Source of the DNA: an uncultured Bacteroidota bacterium
GTDB lineage: Bacteria > Bacteroidota > Bacteroidia > Chitinophagales > Chitinophagaceae
Assembly (NCBI GenBank): GCA_903906615.1
Contig: CAIVKT010000101.1
Location: forward strand, 1 to 9,913
Length of the DNA: 9,913 nucleotides
Direction of reading: 5' to 3'
The stretch's first letter is position 1. Each line of letters starts with the position of its first letter. A model generated the notes under the pieces. It did no database searches. It had not been told where the DNA came from and saw only the letters and a program-made list of their open reading frames with translations. Of the stretch, positions 8,688-9,913 are shown piece by piece. A program made the position numbers and the translations under genes.

Positions 8688-8695
8688 TATCTTTG
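8688..8695 (+). promoter_or_regulatory. -7 promoter box TATCTTTG of the glycosyltransferase gene
   Basis: TATCTTTG matches the Bacteroidota -7 consensus TAnnTTTG at every defined base. No TTG is found at the expected 19-21 nt upstream, where the 18-nt palindrome lies instead. Transcription would start near 8700, only about 6 nt before the ATG at 8706, so the transcript would be almost leaderless. No Shine-Dalgarno sequence is present. Confidence 0.5.
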
Positions 8696-8705
8696 CACCC
8701 GCTCA

Positions 8706-9809
8706 ATGACCCCCAAAAGAATCATTCTTACGGTTACCAACGACCTCAATTACGACCAGCGCATGATCCGTATCTGCACCTCGCTGGCCGGCGCAGGCTA
8801 TGAGGTTACGCTGGTGGGGTTCAAAAAGAAGAGCAGCAATCCGCTGTTGCAGCAACCCTACAAGCAGGTAAGGCTCCCCATCATTGCAGACCAGGGCAAG
8901 ATCATGTTCTTTCATTACTGGCTCGGCCTGTTCTTTTTCCTGCTCTTTCGCCGTGCCGATGCCGTTTGCGCCATAGACCTCGATACCATATTGCCCGTAT
9001 ACTACGCTACCCGCCTCAGCGGCAAAAAAAGGCTGTACGATGCCCACGAGATATTCACCGACCTCAAAGAGGTCATCAGCCGCCCGGCAGTGCATAAAAT
9101 GTGGCTGTGGATCGGTAACCACACGGTGCCGCACTTCCCCACAGGCTATACCATTGGTGATTGCTATGCGGATGAATTGAAAAAAAGATATGGCGTGCGC
9201 TATGGCGTGGTACGCAATGCCACGGTGTTGCAGCCACTTGTTATACCGCCGAAGAAAGAGCGCATCATCCTGTACCAGGGCTGGGTAAATGTGGGCCGCT
9301 GTTTCGAGCAGCTGATACCCGCCATGCAGCAGGTGGATGCAAAGCTCATCATCTGCGGCGAAGGCAATTTTTATACTGAAGCCGTTGCGCTGGCAAAAGA
9401 GCTGCACCTGGAGGATAAGGTGATCTTCAAAGGCTACATACCACCCGCACAGCTCAAAGCCTTTACCATAGGGGCCTACATAGGCATCACGCTGTTCGAG
9501 GACACCAGCCTCAGCAACCGGCTGTCGCTCGCCAACCGCTTTTTTGATTATATGCACAATGGCGTGCCGCAGCTCTGCAACCAATTTGCCGAGTACGAAA
9601 AAGTGAATGCGGAGTATGAGATAGCCACGCTCATCAATGAGCTTACGCCGCATGCCATAGTGGGCGCGCTCAATAAATTACTGAATGACGATACCTACTA
9701 TCAACGGCTGCAAAACAATTGCCTTGCCGCCCGCGAAAAATATTGCTGGCAACAGGAGGAGAAAACATTATTAGGGATATACAGTGAATTGCTGGACACA
9801 AAAAAATAA
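8706..9809 (+). CDS. Glycosyltransferase, GT4-like (GT-B fold)
   Basis: A cytoplasmic or membrane-associated enzyme that probably transfers a sugar from a nucleotide-sugar donor onto a surface glycan; the substrate cannot be told. The 367 residues are full length for the family. The N-terminal half starts with a beta strand and RMIR helix (ILTVTNDLNYDQRMIRICTS, 8-27), has a hydrophobic stretch with FFHYWLGLFFFLLF (68-81) that may touch the membrane, and YDAHE (111-115). The donor half shows ILYQGWVN (188-195), KLIICGEG (213-220), VIFKGYIP (239-246) and FFDYMHNGVPQL (279-290), which corresponds to the E-A-M-A-x-G-x-P motif of GT4 with Asp for Glu; the EX7E pair is not intact. The start at 8706 keeps the first strand; a start at Met20 would delete it. 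It lies 405 bp from, and divergent to, the giant gene. Confidence 0.85.
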   Translation: MTPKRIILTVTNDLNYDQRMIRICTSLAGAGYEVTLVGFKKKSSNPLLQQPYKQVRLPIIADQGKIMFFHYWLGLFFFLLFRRADAVCAIDLDTILPVYYATRLSGKKRLYDAHEIFTDLKEVISRPAVHKMWLWIGNHTVPHFPTGYTIGDCYADELKKRYGVRYGVVRNATVLQPLVIPPKKERIILYQGWVNVGRCFEQLIPAMQQVDAKLIICGEGNFYTEAVALAKELHLEDKVIFKGYIPPAQLKAFTIGAYIGITLFEDTSLSNRLSLANRFFDYMHNGVPQLCNQFAEYEKVNAEYEIATLINELTPHAIVGALNKLLNDDTYYQRLQNNCLAAREKYCWQQEEKTLLGIYSELLDTKK

Positions 9810-9869
9810 ATGCAGGAACAGGAAACACAAATAAAAATTCCCTCGTTCTATCTTTACTTATACAGTGTG

Positions 9870-9904
9870 CAGATTTGACAACTTTTTAAAAGTTGTCAAA
9901 TCTG
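9870..9904. terminator. Perfect 17-bp stem palindrome after the glycosyltransferase gene
   Basis: Positions 9870-9886 and 9888-9904 are exact reverse complements around a single central T (9887). The arm begins CAGATTTGACAACTTTT. The inner part is A/T-only, so a real RNA hairpin would open a few pairs for its loop. It lies 60 nt after the stop codon and could end transcription from either side. There is no clear U-run after the stem, so it could also be a dispersed REP-type palindrome; I recall similar TTTGACAACTTTT arms in Bacteroidota. Confidence 0.5.
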
Positions 9905-9913
9905 GCCCAAACA

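Noticed and set aside
8703..9653. Open frame of 316 codons on the minus strand opposite the glycosyltransferase
   Set aside because: It mirrors the real gene, its translation is not similar to any family I know, and the plus-strand product has clear glycosyltransferase motifs along its whole length.
9810..9878. 22-codon frame starting with ATG directly after the glycosyltransferase stop
   Set aside because: It is too short to support, shows no recognisable motif, and ends inside the start of the 35-nt palindrome. Its adjacency to the stop is suggestive but not enough.

Overview
The window looks like chromosomal DNA from a Bacteroidota bacterium, most likely of the Chitinophagaceae type. The reasons are a type IX secretion (T9SS) sorting motif at the end of a giant surface protein, promoter elements of the TAnnTTTG class, no Shine-Dalgarno sequences, and palindromes of a style I associate with this phylum. 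Family placement is an inference. The odd length, and an exact 99-base copy of internal sequence at the left edge, suggest the window may be a whole metagenomic contig.

Positions 1-8300, minus strand, hold one enormous gene read from 8300 towards 1. It encodes a signal peptide, a roughly 220-residue N-terminal module, one Ig-like module, 9 Big_2-like Ig repeats, two modules of a different 'GSYC' type, 16 more Big_2-like repeats, a third GSYC module, three PKD/Ig-like modules and the start of a T9SS sorting domain. That is about 2,766 residues within the window. The reading frame is broken once, at a run of nine G (5304-5312). Reading eight G restores a continuous frame to the left edge. The sorting domain is cut at position 99/100, where the sequence jumps back into a copy of 598-696, so the true C-terminus and stop codon are not seen.

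Positions 8301-8705 are intergenic. They hold a candidate promoter for the giant gene, a long REP-like inverted repeat, a cluster of smaller palindromes, and a -7 box for the next gene.

Positions 8706-9809, plus strand, encode a GT4/GT-B-type glycosyltransferase, transcribed divergently from the giant gene. A perfect 35-nt palindrome follows it and is probably a terminator or REP element.

The window gives no direct functional link between the two genes. An inferred one is that both contribute to the cell surface: one a secreted, anchored Ig-repeat protein, the other an enzyme for surface glycan or glycoprotein synthesis. I see no phage, CRISPR, transposase, rRNA or tRNA gene. No clearly new defence or metabolic system is visible. 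The most useful observations are the G9 frameshift, the 99-bp junction, the invariant Cys pairs of the repeats and the palindrome-rich intergenic region.
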